Positions 63,367-64,000 of a DNA stretch of 64,000 nt are shown here, in pieces. The notes beneath the pieces are model-generated. The model was not told the origin of the DNA. It did no database searches and worked only from the letters and a program-made list of their open reading frames with translations. Position 1 is the stretch's first letter, and every line of letters starts with the position of its first letter. The stretch covers positions 62,001 through 126,000 of the forward strand of contig JAILXW010000003.1 of the NCBI GenBank assembly GCA_045430305.1, written 5' to 3'. The stretch comes from Agarilytica sp045430305. Lineage in GTDB: Bacteria; Pseudomonadota; Gammaproteobacteria; Pseudomonadales; Cellvibrionaceae. The translations under genes were made by a program, and so were the position numbers.

Positions 63367-64000
63367 TTAACGACAAATCGCATCTCTCTGCTCACCATCA
63401 TCAAACATATCTTCCTGAATTTTGGAAAGGCCTGCGCGCGCATTAGAAAGCGACTTCACTACGAATCGTTTCAACACAGGAATACGAGCTTCATCTTTAA
63501 CTGCCCCTTCAACGAGTAAATACCCTGCGTATAGATCAGCATACATATCTGTAAGTGTTTGTGCTGCTGCCCCTTTAAAAAAATCATCACCCTTTTCTTT
63601 TAGCGATGCTTTTGCTTCAAAGAAGACCTCACGCAAAACTTTTAGCTTTTGCATGATCGGTACGATGGTATCACCCACATGCATTTCAGCCATTTTGTCA
63701 AAGTACTTAGACAGTGCATCTACAGAAACATGCTTGACCGCCATACCTGCAAGCACTTGCGTTGTACCTTCGTAAATCGTCGTGATTCGCACATCTCGCG
63801 CACACCGCTCTACTTGATACTCTCGAATAAAACCACTGCCACCGTGAAGCTGTTGTGCCATATAACACACACGGTTTGCAGATTCTGTCGCGACATATTT
63901 CACCAAAGGCGATAATACATCCAACATTTTTTGCGCTTCTTTTAGTGCTACGCGATCTTCTTTAGAAGGTTTTATATCATGCGCTTTTTCATGTGCTATT
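63367..64000 (-). CDS. Acyl-CoA dehydrogenase, C-terminal part (cut by window edge)
   Basis: Open to the window end; about 211 codons visible, covering the C-terminal domain of a fatty acyl-CoA dehydrogenase. LHGGSGFIREYQVER, the FAD-contact segment, and TTIYEGTTQVLAG with the canonical catalytic Glu are intact, so this one is a conventional beta-oxidation enzyme, in contrast to the gene at 62047. The C-terminal extension after about residue 80 of the visible part resembles the longer FadE-type/DUF1974-free group with an extra helical domain. Confidence 0.9.
   Translation of the reverse strand, partial: IAHEKAHDIKPSKEDRVALKEAQKMLDVLSPLVKYVATESANRVCYMAQQLHGGSGFIREYQVERCARDVRITTIYEGTTQVLAGMAVKHVSVDALSKYFDKMAEMHVGDTIVPIMQKLKVLREVFFEAKASLKEKGDDFFKGAAAQTLTDMYADLYAGYLLVEGAVKDEARIPVLKRFVVKSLSNARAGLSKIQEDMFDDGEQRDAICR

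Overview
The window reads as a chromosomal segment of a marine gammaproteobacterium, most likely from the Cellvibrio/Teredinibacter/Saccharophagus neighbourhood. This is inferred from gene content, not from a marker phylogeny. Supporting signs are the E. coli/Pseudomonas-like blocks nudF-yqiB-cpdA-yqiA(-parE) and rppH-ptsP-lgt-thyA-folA, a TtpC-type TonB2 cluster, a VIT/vWA protein paired with a proteobacterial (class GN) sortase, and an exported glycosidase-like protein. Gene density is high, there are no insertion sequences, rRNA genes or CRISPR arrays, and one tRNA (Phe, GAA) is present.

Layout. 1-8.3 kb: the 3' part of parE is cut off by the window edge, followed by an alpha/beta hydrolase plus NatAB-type ABC exporter cassette, then yqiA, cpdA, yqiB and nudF. 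8.3-15.5 kb: a two-gene molybdoenzyme operon (NasA/NapA-like catalytic subunit and a fused DmsB-DmsC-like electron-transfer/anchor subunit) with a sigma-54-like promoter and an attenuator-like leader, then a LysR regulator divergent from an NTF2-like protein and a quinone reductase. 15.6-26.1 kb: envelope and regulatory genes (TolC, cupin, TonB, FecI/FecR, VIT-vWA protein with sortase, solitary GspE-like ATPase). 26.4-32.4 kb: PhzF-like isomerase, argA, a REC-TPR protein and ilvD. 32.4-37.6 kb: a complete DUF3450-TtpC-ExbB-ExbD-TonB-TPR operon. 38.1-48.8 kb: housekeeping genes (folA, thyA, lgt, ptsP, rppH, a HAD phosphatase, an imelysin-like lipoprotein, gcvH, gcvT, mutY, yggX, tRNA-Phe).

48.8-63.3 kb is the accessory and most interesting part. 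It starts with one 877-residue polypeptide that joins an adenylation domain, a carrier domain and a membrane acyltransferase-3 domain. After a cysteine synthase-glutaredoxin fusion, a truncated hemoglobin, an unknown protein and an exported glycosidase-like protein, there is a four-gene operon: MBOAT fused to an SGNH domain, a carrier protein, an amino-acid-AMP ligase and an acyl-CoA-dehydrogenase-like flavoenzyme. The ligase residues that line the amino-acid pocket read D-L-L-Y-L-A-L-V-C-K, which I recall as the code of PltF/CloN4-type prolyl-AMP ligases. The dehydrogenase lacks the usual C-terminal catalytic Glu but has a Glu at the isovaleryl-CoA-dehydrogenase position used by prolyl-carrier dehydrogenases. 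My best reading is a Dlt-like surface acylation system that loads proline on a carrier, oxidises it to pyrrole-2-carboxyl, and passes it through the MBOAT-SGNH protein to an extracytoplasmic acceptor. This is inference; I know of no description of such a system. The window ends in a conventional acyl-CoA dehydrogenase gene on the other strand.
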